Positions 43,126 to 51,988 of a stretch of DNA of 64,000 nucleotides are shown here, piece by piece. Origin of the DNA: Methanolapillus ohkumae (lineage in GTDB: Archaea > Halobacteriota > Methanosarcinia > Methanosarcinales > Methanosarcinaceae); NCBI RefSeq assembly GCF_032594355.1, contig NZ_CP131061.1, forward strand, positions 1,054,001-1,118,000. Reading direction: 5' to 3'. The notes beneath the pieces were generated by a model. That model had not been told where the DNA came from. It searched no databases and was given only the letters and a program-made list of their open reading frames with translations. Position numbers and translations under genes: made by a program. How positions within the stretch are numbered: the first letter of the stretch is position 1; every line of letters starts with the position of its first letter.

Positions 43126-44325
43126 TTAAAATCCGATATAGGCGGCTCCAAGCTTTAACAACAATTTCTTATCGACCGAAGATAAAACTTTGACCAATTC
43201 CGGAATTTCCATGACGCCCGTGAAATCCTTTTTCGCAAGCTCACGTGCCAATTTGTTAGCTTCCTCATCCGTCATGTCCACATAATAATCTTTCAAAATC
43301 AGATTTATACGCATGTAACGGCCATACATTTTGTCCCATTCGGTTTTGTATTTGGACAGCGCTTTTTCCGACCAGTCCCCGGAATTGACCGCGTTTGCCG
43401 CCACTTTTCCCGCAAATTCTCCGGAAAAGAGCGCGCATTTAATGCCGCCGCCCGTAATCGGATCAGTGAGTTGCGCCGCGTCCCCGACAATCATCACGCC
43501 TTTGCCGTAAATCGGAACATTTCCACCCGACACCGGAATTCCGCCAAAATTCATTTCTGCGATTTTGCCGTTCGGGAATCGTTCTTGGACAAACTTATTC
43601 AAATAATCAATCGGTCGCTCTTCTTTTATTTTGCTGGCCAAAAGACCGATTCCGACATTCGCCCGGTCTTTGCCTTTGGGGAAAATCCAAACATATCCGC
43701 CCGGAGCATACCGGTTTCCCATATACAATTCAATGTTGTCCGGATCAATATCAATGTCGGTCATCAAGTACTGAACACCGGATTCGATATCTTTTAATTT
43801 AATGGCGGACACAAGCCCCGCCCAGCGGGCGACTTTGGACTCTGTCCCATCCGCGCCAATCACAATTTTGCACCGGATTTCCTTTTCTTTGTCCATGCGA
43901 GACACCCGGACGCCGACAACCGTTCCTTTTTCAATGATCAGGCCCAAAGCCGACGTTTTGGTAAAAACGCTCGCTCCCGCACGGGCGGCTGCTTCCACAA
44001 GCGACCGGTCAAAGACTTTGCGTTCCAAAATGTAGCCGGCTACTTCATCATTTTTAGAGCGGAGCTTCATGGCGGTTCCGTCCGGCGCGTAAATGGTTGC
44101 GCCTTTAATCGGCTGGGAAATATGCCGGGGTTCCAAATCCAAAAACCGGTCCATATCTTTAAGACCGACACCTTCAGCGCAGCGGACCGGCGTTCCGATT
44201 TCCTGACGCTTTTCAATCAACAGAACGGATAAACCGCCGGCTGCCGCATATCGAGCCGCCATCGCACCGCCCGGACCCCCGCCAATCACGACAACATCGT
44301 ATTCATCCATCATTTCGACACTCAT
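43126..44325 (-). CDS. Digeranylgeranylglycerophospholipid reductase (geranylgeranyl reductase family)
   Basis: A 399-residue flavoprotein that saturates the isoprenoid chains of archaeal membrane lipids. The N-terminal FAD motif is VVIGGGPGGAMAARYAA, followed by EKRQEIGTPVRCAEGVG, the GADGTESKVARWAG motif, and the second FAD motif VGDAAQLTDPITGGGI. The start overlaps the stop of a ferredoxin gene as ATGA. In Methanosarcina acetivorans the homologous reductase needs an adjacent ferredoxin as electron donor, so this pair is probably a functional unit. Confidence 0.92.
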   Translation of the reverse strand: MSVEMMDEYDVVVIGGGPGGAMAARYAAAGGLSVLLIEKRQEIGTPVRCAEGVGLKDMDRFLDLEPRHISQPIKGATIYAPDGTAMKLRSKNDEVAGYILERKVFDRSLVEAAARAGASVFTKTSALGLIIEKGTVVGVRVSRMDKEKEIRCKIVIGADGTESKVARWAGLVSAIKLKDIESGVQYLMTDIDIDPDNIELYMGNRYAPGGYVWIFPKGKDRANVGIGLLASKIKEERPIDYLNKFVQERFPNGKIAEMNFGGIPVSGGNVPIYGKGVMIVGDAAQLTDPITGGGIKCALFSGEFAGKVAANAVNSGDWSEKALSKYKTEWDKMYGRYMRINLILKDYYVDMTDEEANKLARELAKKDFTGVMEIPELVKVLSSVDKKLLLKLGAAYIGF

Positions 44326-44498
44326 CTTTTCACCTCAATCGCGCCGACCGGACACACTTTTTTACAAAAAGAGCAATGATTACAAAGTCCTTCATCCACT
44401 TCAATTCGGACTTCTTTCAATTCAAGAGCAAGCGTACTGCAAACCGCGACGCAGGCCCCGCAATAGCCGCACTTATTTCGGTTGATTGTGACTGTCAC
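44322..44498 (-). CDS. Two-cluster 4Fe-4S ferredoxin paired with GGR
   Basis: A 58-residue ferredoxin with two complete cluster motifs, CGYCGACVAVC and CNHCSFCKKVCP. The start is a GTG at 44498 with AGGTGA 6-11 nt upstream. The stop codon overlaps the start of the lipid reductase gene as ATGA, which implies translational coupling. By analogy with the Methanosarcina pair it should donate electrons to the reductase. Confidence 0.92.
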   Translation of the reverse strand: MTVTINRNKCGYCGACVAVCSTLALELKEVRIEVDEGLCNHCSFCKKVCPVGAIEVKR

Positions 44499-44679
44499 TG
44501 GTATTCACCTGGAATTTCGGGGGTTAAAAAACGGTTACCCGTCCTGAAAAAATATTCAATAATTTTTAAAAATGAAAACAAATAATTTATAAATGGAAAG
44601 AGATATAAAAGGTGTATAAATATCATCTGCTATATATGATTTATCCCTAAAAAGCCTTTGTTGCTTTTAATTTGCAAAT

Positions 44680-44735
44680 TTGCTTTTGTACTTTTACAAT
44701 TTTGTACTTTTACAATTTTGTGTTTTATTTGCACT
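44680..44735. repeat. Tandem repeat of CTTTTACAATTTTGTA
   Basis: A 16-bp unit, TTTGTACTTTTACAAT, repeats about 2.5 times between cofC and the ferredoxin gene. The spacer 44499-44789 otherwise contains TATA-like words (GTATAAATATCATC near 44611) that may belong to the ferredoxin-GGR promoter. Confidence 0.75.
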
Positions 44736-44789
44736 TTTACTTTTGTGTTTTACACATTGAATCGTTTCTATCATTTCCACATTTGATTT

Positions 44790-45509
44790 TTACTTTTTAT
44801 GTTCAAATCGGTTTCTTCCGTTGGTCTCCAAAAGACTCAGCGTTTTGTCGGCAAATTCCCGCAACGGCCCCTCCCCATGAATCAAAAGTTCCGTTAAATC
44901 CCCCGGCTCGTCAATGTCAATGGACGCATAAAATGAGTCATAAATTTCCAAACACAGCCCGAGATCTTGGGCTTCATCCACATGTTTTTTAAAACTTTGT
45001 CCGTGATATTTGACATCAAAAACATCCGGCGCGCCGATAAAAATCATATTCGTCCCCCCGCCTTTTCCGGGAGCGACGCGAATGAGCCGGCCATATACCT
45101 GCGATTTTTCCACAGGCGGACGAACCATTTGGAGAATGTTTTCAGGCCGAAGAAGCGCCAAGTCCGCCATCACAATAAGAATCGGTGCCGCCGATTTTTT
45201 TAAATAAGCGTTAACCGCCGAGTTCAAATCCCGCTCGTCGGTTAAGAAGGAAGCGAAACTGTCACCGTTACCGCCATCACTGCCGTTGCCGCTGTCACAA
45301 AAGAGAGACAAAACAGATGTTTCGATGGATTTGGAAAGAGCGGTGGTTGACAGCAAATCCAGCTGTGAAATTCCGGCACGCTTCAGAACAGAAACAACAT
45401 GTTCAAGCATGAGTAAAAAAAGCGTTTGGCGTTCCTCTTCCGATAAGACCGGAGACAACCGCGATTTAGGATTGTCGGGGCGCAGCGGAATCAAAACTCT
45501 TGGAATCAT
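44790..45509 (-). CDS. cofC: 2-phospho-L-lactate guanylyltransferase CofC
   Basis: A 239-residue nucleotidyltransferase that activates 2-phospho-L-lactate with GTP in coenzyme F420 synthesis. The N-terminus IPRVLIPLRPDNPKSRLSPVLS is the CofC form of the GT-A nucleotide-binding loop. DLNSAVNAYL, ILIVMADLALLRPENI and GGGTNMIFI are further family motifs. A Gly/Asp/Ser-rich insert of about 20 residues lies after residue 72. The product F420 is the cofactor of the Frh hydrogenase encoded at 48.5-52 kb. Confidence 0.9.
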   Translation of the reverse strand: MIPRVLIPLRPDNPKSRLSPVLSEEERQTLFLLMLEHVVSVLKRAGISQLDLLSTTALSKSIETSVLSLFCDSGNGSDGGNGDSFASFLTDERDLNSAVNAYLKKSAAPILIVMADLALLRPENILQMVRPPVEKSQVYGRLIRVAPGKGGGTNMIFIGAPDVFDVKYHGQSFKKHVDEAQDLGLCLEIYDSFYASIDIDEPGDLTELLIHGEGPLREFADKTLSLLETNGRNRFEHKK

Positions 45510-45581
45510 GCCCGAGAATTACAAATGAAAAGCATATAAGAATAGCGGACAAAAAATGGATTGAGATGGATTTGGATGATT

Positions 45582-46370
45582 TTAAATAACTATTCCTTTT
45601 TGCCATTTTAAAATTCTGTTTGAAATGAAATGCCGGAATAGAAAATCCAAGAGAAGACCCAAAAGTCCCAACAGAAGCATGTAAACAACAACATAATCCA
45701 TTCTTTGAAGATTGTAATAAAACCAAAGATTATACCCAATTCCAGAGTTACTGACCCCAAACATTTCAGCCGCTGCCAAACACATCCAACCAACTCCCAT
45801 TGAAATCCGGATTCCGGAAAGAATCATGGGAGATGCGGCTGGAAAGGCAATGTAGCGGATCAATTGTTTATTTTCCGTGCAACCGAGAACTTTTGCGGCT
45901 TCAACATATACTTTCGGGACATTTTTAAATCCGGAATAAGTGTTTAAAACAATCGGAAAAAACATGCCTACAAAAATAATGAATGCTGCTGCAGCATGTG
46001 TCAATTTCAGCCAGATTATTGAGAAAGGAACCCAGGCCAGCGGAGGAATAGGGCGAAGAATTTCAACAAGAGGCGAAATGATCCTGTTTATCTTTGGAAA
46101 CCACCCCATGCCGGCTCCGATTGGAAGACCAAACATAAGCGCCATAAAAAAACCGCCGGCAAAATGATAAAGACTAGTGGCGGTATCTTCGATGAGTGTT
46201 CCATTTTGAACTAATTGTACAAAAGCAAGAATAACTCCATGAAAGCTTGGCATATAAAATTGATTTTGAACAATAAAACCCGCGACCAGTTCCCAGATAA
46301 AAATAACAAAAAGCAGGGATAAAATCTCAATGTCTTTGGATTTTATTTTTTCATAAAAACGTTTTTCCAT
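45582..46370 (-). CDS. ABC transporter permease, nitrate/sulfonate/taurine type
   Basis: A 262-residue permease with about six transmembrane helices. The EAA loop is YVEAAKVLGCTENKQLIRYIAFPAASPMIL, the contact site for the ATPase. GMGWMCLAAAEMFGVSNSGIG is typical of the SsuC/TauC/NrtB branch, which imports sulfonates, nitrate or similar organic anions. No ATPase or binding-protein gene is adjacent, so the partners must be elsewhere or the gene is an orphan. The substrate is not assigned. Confidence 0.85.
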   Translation of the reverse strand: MEKRFYEKIKSKDIEILSLLFVIFIWELVAGFIVQNQFYMPSFHGVILAFVQLVQNGTLIEDTATSLYHFAGGFFMALMFGLPIGAGMGWFPKINRIISPLVEILRPIPPLAWVPFSIIWLKLTHAAAAFIIFVGMFFPIVLNTYSGFKNVPKVYVEAAKVLGCTENKQLIRYIAFPAASPMILSGIRISMGVGWMCLAAAEMFGVSNSGIGYNLWFYYNLQRMDYVVVYMLLLGLLGLLLDFLFRHFISNRILKWQKGIVI

Positions 46371-46483
46371 AATGAATCAATTTATTTCATTATTTTAAAT
46401 TAAAAAATAATCTTAGTATTCTGTTGGATTTATATTAAAATTGAAAACAAAAAAATAAAAAATAAAAAAAAGAAATTCGGGGT

Positions 46484-47617
46484 TTACTTTCGAACCCCGG
46501 ACGCCTCATTTAAGTCAATGATTTTAATTCCCTTTTGTTCGGCAAAATGGCGGACGTCGGCTGAGACATCGCCTTCGGACACCAAAACGCCGAAATCACA
46601 CCGGTTAAAGTCACGTGCCTCCGCAATTTCTAAAACATCGGTGGTTGTGACCACGCGTTCTTTTCCAATGACTGATGCGGCATACCGCTGTCCGTCCCCG
46701 GAAAGAATCATATCGGCGCCTTTGCCGTTTTGAAGTGTCGTGATGTCAAATCCAAGTTCCGTGAATACGACTTTCACTTGGCTCATGAAATCACCGGCTT
46801 CGCCGCCCAATTGTTTGACTTCGGAAGCCGAAATTTGTCCGGTTTTGCCGCCGTCAATGGATTTTGCGGAACTGCCGGAAATGGTTTTGGCATTATTGCC
46901 GCCGATGCGTTGGGTTGAATCGCCGGAGAGCTGAGATTTTTGTTGAGAAGCCGCGTTGTTGAGCGCGAATTCGTAATTGGATTGGTTGAACAGAACCGAG
47001 CGCATCTTGTCAAAGTAGCGGTTTTCGGTTTCTTCCAAATACAAATCTTTGGCGTCTTGGACGGACATGCGGAATTCATCCATTTGGCTGCGGCGCCCGC
47101 GCAGCAAAAAGCGGTATTCTTTTCCGTCTTTGGTGGACATCATAAATGTGGTTCTTTTGTAAAAGAAGTAGGCGAAGATGTCATAAAGCGCACCCAAAAT
47201 CAGAAGAGCGGCGATGATGTAGATGAAATAGCGGACAATATCCACATAAAATACGATTTCGGACGCATCGATGGAATAATTGCCGACCAAAAAGGAAGAC
47301 AAGGAATCCACAAGTGCCGGCGTAAAGTAAAGTAAAACGGCGGCGATAATCAAATTGAGAAACATTCCAACGAGGCGTCCCCATTGCGGATGATATACCC
47401 AGCCGGTCGACACCACATCTTCCAAGCGGAATTCCCGCATGCTCAAGCCTCTTTTGCTGAGCGAAAAGAAACGTTTGTTGGTCAAAACAAGTGTCGTCCA
47501 ACTTTTCCATTCGGCCGCTGCCGGGTTGTTGGATGTGTAAAGAGATTCATCTTTCATGTCAACGGAATTGAGCACACGCTCTTCCTTTCCTAAATATTTT
47601 GAAAAATCGGCCATCAT
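46484..47617 (-). CDS. PH-domain / two-TM / Mrr-like fusion protein
   Basis: A 377-residue protein of unusual build. Residues 12-75 look like a bacterial PH domain (SLYTSNNPAAAEWKSWTTLV, then LTNKRFFSLSKRG). Two transmembrane helices follow (about 84-108 and 128-152), then a cytoplasmic beta-rich stretch and a Ser/Gly/Gln linker with repeated S-x-x-I-x-G words. The C-terminal 100 residues resemble an Mrr-type restriction fold (ELGFDITTLQNGKGADMILS, then VLEIAEARDFNRCDFGVLVSE). The usual Q-x-K catalytic pair is replaced by AASVIGK, so it may be inactive. Function is unknown. Confidence 0.7.
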   Translation of the reverse strand: MMADFSKYLGKEERVLNSVDMKDESLYTSNNPAAAEWKSWTTLVLTNKRFFSLSKRGLSMREFRLEDVVSTGWVYHPQWGRLVGMFLNLIIAAVLLYFTPALVDSLSSFLVGNYSIDASEIVFYVDIVRYFIYIIAALLILGALYDIFAYFFYKRTTFMMSTKDGKEYRFLLRGRRSQMDEFRMSVQDAKDLYLEETENRYFDKMRSVLFNQSNYEFALNNAASQQKSQLSGDSTQRIGGNNAKTISGSSAKSIDGGKTGQISASEVKQLGGEAGDFMSQVKVVFTELGFDITTLQNGKGADMILSGDGQRYAASVIGKERVVTTTDVLEIAEARDFNRCDFGVLVSEGDVSADVRHFAEQKGIKIIDLNEASGVRK

Positions 47618-47786
47618 ATCACCTATTTTTAAAATTATTCATTGAATAAAAACTAAACCGACTAAAAATATAAAATAACGAATGTTAAAACAAAATCAAA
47701 GATTATAAAGTTATTTTATTCACTATATGATATTATATTCAAACTATTCTAAAATAGGATGAAGATAATCCATTTATAAATTATTA
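47618..47786. other. Promoter-side spacer of the PH-Mrr gene
   Basis: An AT-rich stretch with TATA-like words (TAAAGTTATTTTATTC near 47706) upstream of the minus-strand gene. Nothing else was seen. Confidence 0.4.
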
Positions 47787-48118
47787 ATGAGCCCAAAGCT
47801 GCTGAATTGTTATTGTCGCGACTGTATATTTAGATTTAGATTTGCCGCGACCGTTTACAGTCTCAAAATTACTGTAACTGCTTACAGTCTCAAAATTACT
47901 GTAACTGCTTACAGTCTCAAAATTACTGTAACTGCTTACAGTCTCAAAATTACTGTAACTGCTTACAGTCTCAAAATTACTGTAACTGCTTACGGTCTCA
48001 AAATTACTGCATTTTCCCACCATTTTCTGCGGTTTTGCTACATATTTTTGATCATACGCGTATTTTTTTTCCGAAAAATTCGGACGCGATGCGCGTCCGA
48101 GTTTTCCGGAGTTTGATT
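47787..48118 (+). repeat. Composite repeat, copy F: 27-bp tandem array and hairpin
   Basis: A unit of 27 bp beginning CTTACAGTCTCAAAATTACT repeats 5.8 times at 47854-48010. GTCGCGACTGTATATTTAGA words precede it and GCGGTTTTGCTACAT words follow. The hairpin at 48070-48110 closes the copy with stem TCGGACGCG/CGCGTCCGA. Units are nearly identical, with no spacers. The open frames across it are repeat translations, not genes. Confidence 0.85.
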
Positions 48119-48149
48119 GAGTAGAATAATTTGTATTTTGTATTTTATG

Positions 48150-48245
48150 TTTTGCATTTATATTTTACATTTTACATTTTGCATTTATATTTTGCATTTA
48201 TATTTTGCATTTATATTTTGCATTTATATTTTGCATTTTGCATTT
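48150..48245. repeat. 13-bp tandem repeat
   Basis: The unit TTTTGCATTTATA repeats about seven times with small variants, between composite copy F and cap copy I. Confidence 0.9.
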
Positions 48246-48300
48246 TATGCTTTATAATTTTGTATTTTTTTGTGTTTTTTTACGTTTTTTGAAAAAAAAT

Positions 48301-48366
48301 GCCCACCGTTTTTGCTGAAAAATAATCCAAAAATGTCGCTATAACGCAATGCTTGTGCCGCCACAG
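48301..48366 (-). repeat. Cap repeat, copy I
   Basis: On the minus strand GTGGCGGCACAAGCATTGCG is followed by TTATAGCGACATTTTTGG and a GCAAAAACGGTGGGC end. It begins about 175 bp after the frhB stop codon and points the same way as the frh operon. Confidence 0.8.
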
Positions 48367-48539
48367 AAAGCAAAAAGAAAAAGCAAAAAACAAAAGCAAA
48401 AGATAAACAAAAAAATAAACCACCGACACTTTTTCCAAAAAGAAAGAGAAAATGATTAAATGATTTTCTCTTTTTTCCTTTTGAGGTGATTTTTGAAATG
48501 AATGCGTAAAACTTTGTCGCATTGAAAAAGTTTTTCCGT

Positions 48540-49397
48540 TTAATACGGAACCGGAAGCCCCATGGCAACTCTGTGCTCGATTTCCTTGGCGTTTCTGGTC
48601 TTTTTATCCACGGATAATTTTTCAAGAAGCGGGAAACCGACTTTTCCTTCCATGTCAATCGGCTTGGTTTCAAGCTTGCCGTCGGCAATCATTTTGTCAA
48701 TGAAATCTTTACCGCGCTGGTTGCGGATAAGAACCGTGCTCCAGCCGTCCGGAGAGCCGACCGATCCGGTCGAAAAATCCGCATATTCCGATGTGTAATC
48801 CATACAGACGTGACAAGCTTTTTGCTCATACGGCATGGTTTCCTTAATCGGGATCGTACGCGGCTCACTGCCGTCTTTGGGATAGACAAAGAGCTTTCCT
48901 TTTCCGATATCGGTTTTTAAAACGTCGTTCATTTTCACATCAGCATACTGCTCGATCAAGGTTTTCATTCCTTCGTACGGGAAATTTTCCATACAGAAAA
49001 TACCAATCACAAGACCGATATTTCCGGCGGTCAGACGGAATCCGGCGGGGTACTGCATCATTTTGCGCATGGCAATAATCTGACACGGCGTTCCGACAAA
49101 TCCAACTTTTTCAAGCGCGTATTCACGAACGGCACTTTTAACCATCGACACATTCGGGCACAAGGAATATTTGGTTCCGCTCGCCGACAAAATTTCAGCT
49201 TTGGTCCGGGCGATTTTGGGTTTTGGAGAAAATCCGTCTTCGGTGTTGGCCACAATGACCCCGTCCAAAAGACCGTTTTCCAAACCATAAACATACGCGG
49301 CCGATACAATTCCGCCGTCTTGGGATCTCTTTAAGATTTCAGGATCCGTAGACCGGGCGGCAATAACGGAAATAAATTCTCCAACCGGTTTTGACAT
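48540..49397 (-). CDS. frhB: Coenzyme F420 hydrogenase subunit beta
   Basis: A 285-residue FAD- and 4Fe-4S-containing subunit that passes electrons from the hydrogenase chain to F420. Family motifs include KRSQDGGIVSAAYVYGLENG, SGTKYSLCPNVSMVK, KVGFVGTPCQIIAMRK, IGIFCMENFPYEG and CHVCMDYTSEYADFSTGSVG. I place the start at the ATG at 49397 (MSKPVGEF), which overlaps no coding sequence; a longer reading from 49460 would run into frhG. It is the last gene of frhADGB, with a gap of 2 bp after frhG. Confidence 0.93.
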   Translation of the reverse strand: MSKPVGEFISVIAARSTDPEILKRSQDGGIVSAAYVYGLENGLLDGVIVANTEDGFSPKPKIARTKAEILSASGTKYSLCPNVSMVKSAVREYALEKVGFVGTPCQIIAMRKMMQYPAGFRLTAGNIGLVIGIFCMENFPYEGMKTLIEQYADVKMNDVLKTDIGKGKLFVYPKDGSEPRTIPIKETMPYEQKACHVCMDYTSEYADFSTGSVGSPDGWSTVLIRNQRGKDFIDKMIADGKLETKPIDMEGKVGFPLLEKLSVDKKTRNAKEIEHRVAMGLPVPY

Positions 49398-49399
49398 AT

Positions 49400-50155
49400 T
49401 TAAACCCCCAAAATTCCCTTTGCCTTTGGCATTCTGATTCTCGGACATTGCATGATACAAGAGCCGCAGTTAATGCAAAGCTCCATCCGAACGTCCGGCT
49501 TTCCGTCAAACATTTCAATCGCACGCACTTGACAGGACGCGGAACACGAACCGCAGCCCATACAAAGACCCTGGCTGATGACGCGTTTCCACAAGTCATC
49601 TCCACTGGCATCTTTGTTTTTCACGAATTCGGCATATGGCTCCAAGTAGTCCGTATCGCCTTCAAGCGCCGCCACGACGAACTTCACAATCGCGTCGGTG
49701 GACGGCGGGCATCCCGGAATCGCAAAGTCCACCGGGACAACCGCAGAAATCGGCACGAACGCGGCATGTGTCGGCTGCGGATTTTGTCCACCGCGACTGA
49801 ACCGGGTCACACACCCGGTCGTTGCACAACCTCCAAGAGCGACCACGATTTTTGTTTTCGCGCGCACATCTTGAATGAGTTCCACCGCATGATGATCATC
49901 CAAACAAACACTGCCTTCCACAAGCGCAATGTCAACATTTTCCGGATAAGCCCGCTCAATCGTCAGTTTATCCTCGCTTTCCGTGACCCGTGTGAATTCA
50001 TCCGCCAAAGTCAGCGCATAAACCAAGTCAACCATTTGCAAAATATCCAAAAGTTTTTCATAAGTGTCTGCAAAAGAAATGAGACACCCCGTACATCCGC
50101 TTAAATGGACGTGTGAGACTCTTACCAATTTATCACCCAATTTTTTATCAATCAA
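49400..50155 (-). CDS. frhG: Coenzyme F420 hydrogenase subunit gamma (small subunit)
   Basis: A 251-residue [NiFe] hydrogenase small subunit with a ferredoxin-like tail. HVHLSGCTGCLISFADT carries the proximal-cluster cysteines, LGGCATTGCVTR and IPGCPPSTDAI the others. Two extra 4Fe-4S motifs, CMGCGSCSASC and CINCGSCIMQC, sit near the C-terminus. It connects the active site in FrhA to the flavin in FrhB. The start is a TTG with AAGG upstream. It lies 3 bp after frhD. Confidence 0.94.
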   Translation of the reverse strand: MIDKKLGDKLVRVSHVHLSGCTGCLISFADTYEKLLDILQMVDLVYALTLADEFTRVTESEDKLTIERAYPENVDIALVEGSVCLDDHHAVELIQDVRAKTKIVVALGGCATTGCVTRFSRGGQNPQPTHAAFVPISAVVPVDFAIPGCPPSTDAIVKFVVAALEGDTDYLEPYAEFVKNKDASGDDLWKRVISQGLCMGCGSCSASCQVRAIEMFDGKPDVRMELCINCGSCIMQCPRIRMPKAKGILGV

Positions 50156-50158
50156 TCC

Positions 50159-50680
50159 TTAATCTTTCAAACAATTCAATTCTTCCAAAACCATGTCTGC
50201 CGCTTTTTCCACCGATAACGAAACTTCATCGGAAAGGTCCATGCAAATGTCCGGCGCCGGCATATTTTTGTACTGACAGCCGATGACCACGACATCAATT
50301 CCAAAATCACGATTCAAATCAACCAGCATTCCCGCAAGCGGCATATCATGCGCATCAATTTGATATTTCGGAATTTTTGGCAAATCTTTAGGATACAGCC
50401 GAATCATTTCCCCGGGAGCCAACCCGTAATCGACAATGTCGACAATGATTATTTTTCGAATCACTGTGTTTTCGTCAATCAAAGAGAGAATGAAATGAGA
50501 CGCACCGGTTCCGGCATCAATAATTCCGAGTTGATCGGAACTTAACGGTAAAGCGTCTTTTTTGGTCGAATTTTTTATTTCGTTGAGCCGGTTGACGACA
50601 TGAAAACCAAATCCGTCGTCTCCAAACAGGATGTTTCCACACCCCAGCACAAGAACTTCCTTTTCCAAATATTTTGGCAA
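50159..50680 (-). CDS. frhD: Coenzyme F420 hydrogenase maturation protease
   Basis: A 173-residue endopeptidase of the HyaD/HycI type that removes the C-terminal extension of FrhA after nickel insertion. Its nickel-sensing residues sit in LGCGNILFGDDGFGFHVV, in IVDIVDYGLAPGEMIRL and in the DAHDMPLAGML histidine motif. The start is a TTG with GAGGG 8 nt upstream. It lies between frhA and frhG, the usual order. Confidence 0.93.
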   Translation of the reverse strand: MPKYLEKEVLVLGCGNILFGDDGFGFHVVNRLNEIKNSTKKDALPLSSDQLGIIDAGTGASHFILSLIDENTVIRKIIIVDIVDYGLAPGEMIRLYPKDLPKIPKYQIDAHDMPLAGMLVDLNRDFGIDVVVIGCQYKNMPAPDICMDLSDEVSLSVEKAADMVLEELNCLKD

Positions 50681-50755
50681 CTCTAAACCCTCTCTTTCAT
50701 CCTTTAATTTTCATCTCTTTTTTGACGCGCGTTTTGGTAATGGATGGGTCAAACT

Positions 50756-51988
50756 TTACTGAAACACCTTTTCGTCAATGATTTTGTCATCTTGGTCTTT
50801 GACAATCATGTGAGTCGCACATGAAACGCAAGGGTCATAGGCCCGGGCAACGTGTTCAGCAAACTTGTAATGTTGTCCGATGGTTGCGGTTCCGATAATC
50901 GGAATGTTCCAAGTGGTTGCGACAATGGCGGTGTAGTCCACGATTCTTCCGGTCCGGTCAATGACCGCCGTGTGAACGTTGTGGCCGCGGGCGGCTTCAA
51001 AGGGTCCGACACCGACTTTTTCGCCGTCGCCGACAATCGGGCTTTCCGAACGTGGAGCGCCGTTTGTGTTGAGGGCGTCGAGAAGGTCAAGTGCGCGCGG
51101 GGCGTAGTGGCACATTTCAAGCGCGCGGGCTTTGTGAATGCCGAGCGTTCCTTTTTCTTTGAAACCTTCGAATTTTGCCATCCGGGCGCGAGGTCCGACT
51201 TCAACCAAACTGCCTTTGTATTTGGGAACGTTGGTGCAGGCATGGAGGGCGACTTCTTTGGGGAAAATTTCAAACGGCGACACTTCGACGGTGTCGGCGT
51301 GGTTATACAAGGAACGGTCACGGTAGGTCAAACTGGTGGCCAAGGTTGGGAAATTGTGGTAACCGAGTTTTTCGGGAATGTCTGTTCCGTCTGCCAACTT
51401 TCCTTTGTTAAAAAGATTCATCATGTATTCGGATTGTTCTTCCGCGAGCTTTTGGTAGGCTTTGCAGCGGTCAATCAATTTGTTTTTGGCTTCCGGTGTG
51501 ATATTTTTAGCCATTCCGCCGATTTTGACGTTGGGCGGGTGAATCGCTTCGCCGCCGATCGTGTCCACGAAATATTGACCGATGCGTCTCATTTCCTGGA
51601 TTCTTTTGATGACTTCCACGCGGTCTTTTTCCGGAACGTAGTCCGGAGAAATCAAGAACTGGTGAAGCGGGTGGGATTGCATTTTGTTTCCAATGCCGGT
51701 GAGTTCCCTTAAAATTAAACCGTCTTTTGTGGGTTCAATCCCGCAAGCATCTTCGATACATTCGACGGCGGAGACGGAGTGGGAAGTCGGGCAAATGCCG
51801 CAGAATCTGGAAACGGCAATCGGTGCGAATTCGGCAACTTTTCCGGTCAAAAACTTTTCAAAACCGCGAACCGGCGTTACGCTGTGGTAGGCACCGTATT
51901 CGACAATTCCTTCGTCGTCGACCGTTAAGACCAAATTGGTGTGTCCCTCATGTCTTGTTGTTGGTTTATACTCTACTGTTTTACTCAT
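50756..51988 (-). CDS. frhA: Coenzyme F420 hydrogenase subunit alpha (large subunit)
   Basis: A 410-residue [NiFe] large subunit holding the active site. The nickel ligands are in RFCGICPTSH (C63, C66) and DPCVSCATH (C387, C390). The 17 residues after the final histidine form the extension expected to be cut by FrhD. It is somewhat shorter than Methanosarcina FrhA. AGGTGA stands 5 nt before the ATG, and the gene opens the operon frhA-frhD-frhG-frhB. Together with Vht at the left edge it implies H2 oxidation linked both to F420 and to the membrane. Confidence 0.95.
   Translation of the reverse strand: MSKTVEYKPTTRHEGHTNLVLTVDDEGIVEYGAYHSVTPVRGFEKFLTGKVAEFAPIAVSRFCGICPTSHSVSAVECIEDACGIEPTKDGLILRELTGIGNKMQSHPLHQFLISPDYVPEKDRVEVIKRIQEMRRIGQYFVDTIGGEAIHPPNVKIGGMAKNITPEAKNKLIDRCKAYQKLAEEQSEYMMNLFNKGKLADGTDIPEKLGYHNFPTLATSLTYRDRSLYNHADTVEVSPFEIFPKEVALHACTNVPKYKGSLVEVGPRARMAKFEGFKEKGTLGIHKARALEMCHYAPRALDLLDALNTNGAPRSESPIVGDGEKVGVGPFEAARGHNVHTAVIDRTGRIVDYTAIVATTWNIPIIGTATIGQHYKFAEHVARAYDPCVSCATHMIVKDQDDKIIDEKVFQ

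Noticed and set aside
47854..48010. CRISPR array
   Set aside because: The 27-bp units follow each other directly with no unique spacers, and no cas gene is in the window.
47784..48116. Two repeat-rich open frames, one on each strand
   Set aside because: A 27-bp unit is divisible by three and stays open by itself; no start signal or non-repetitive part supports a protein.
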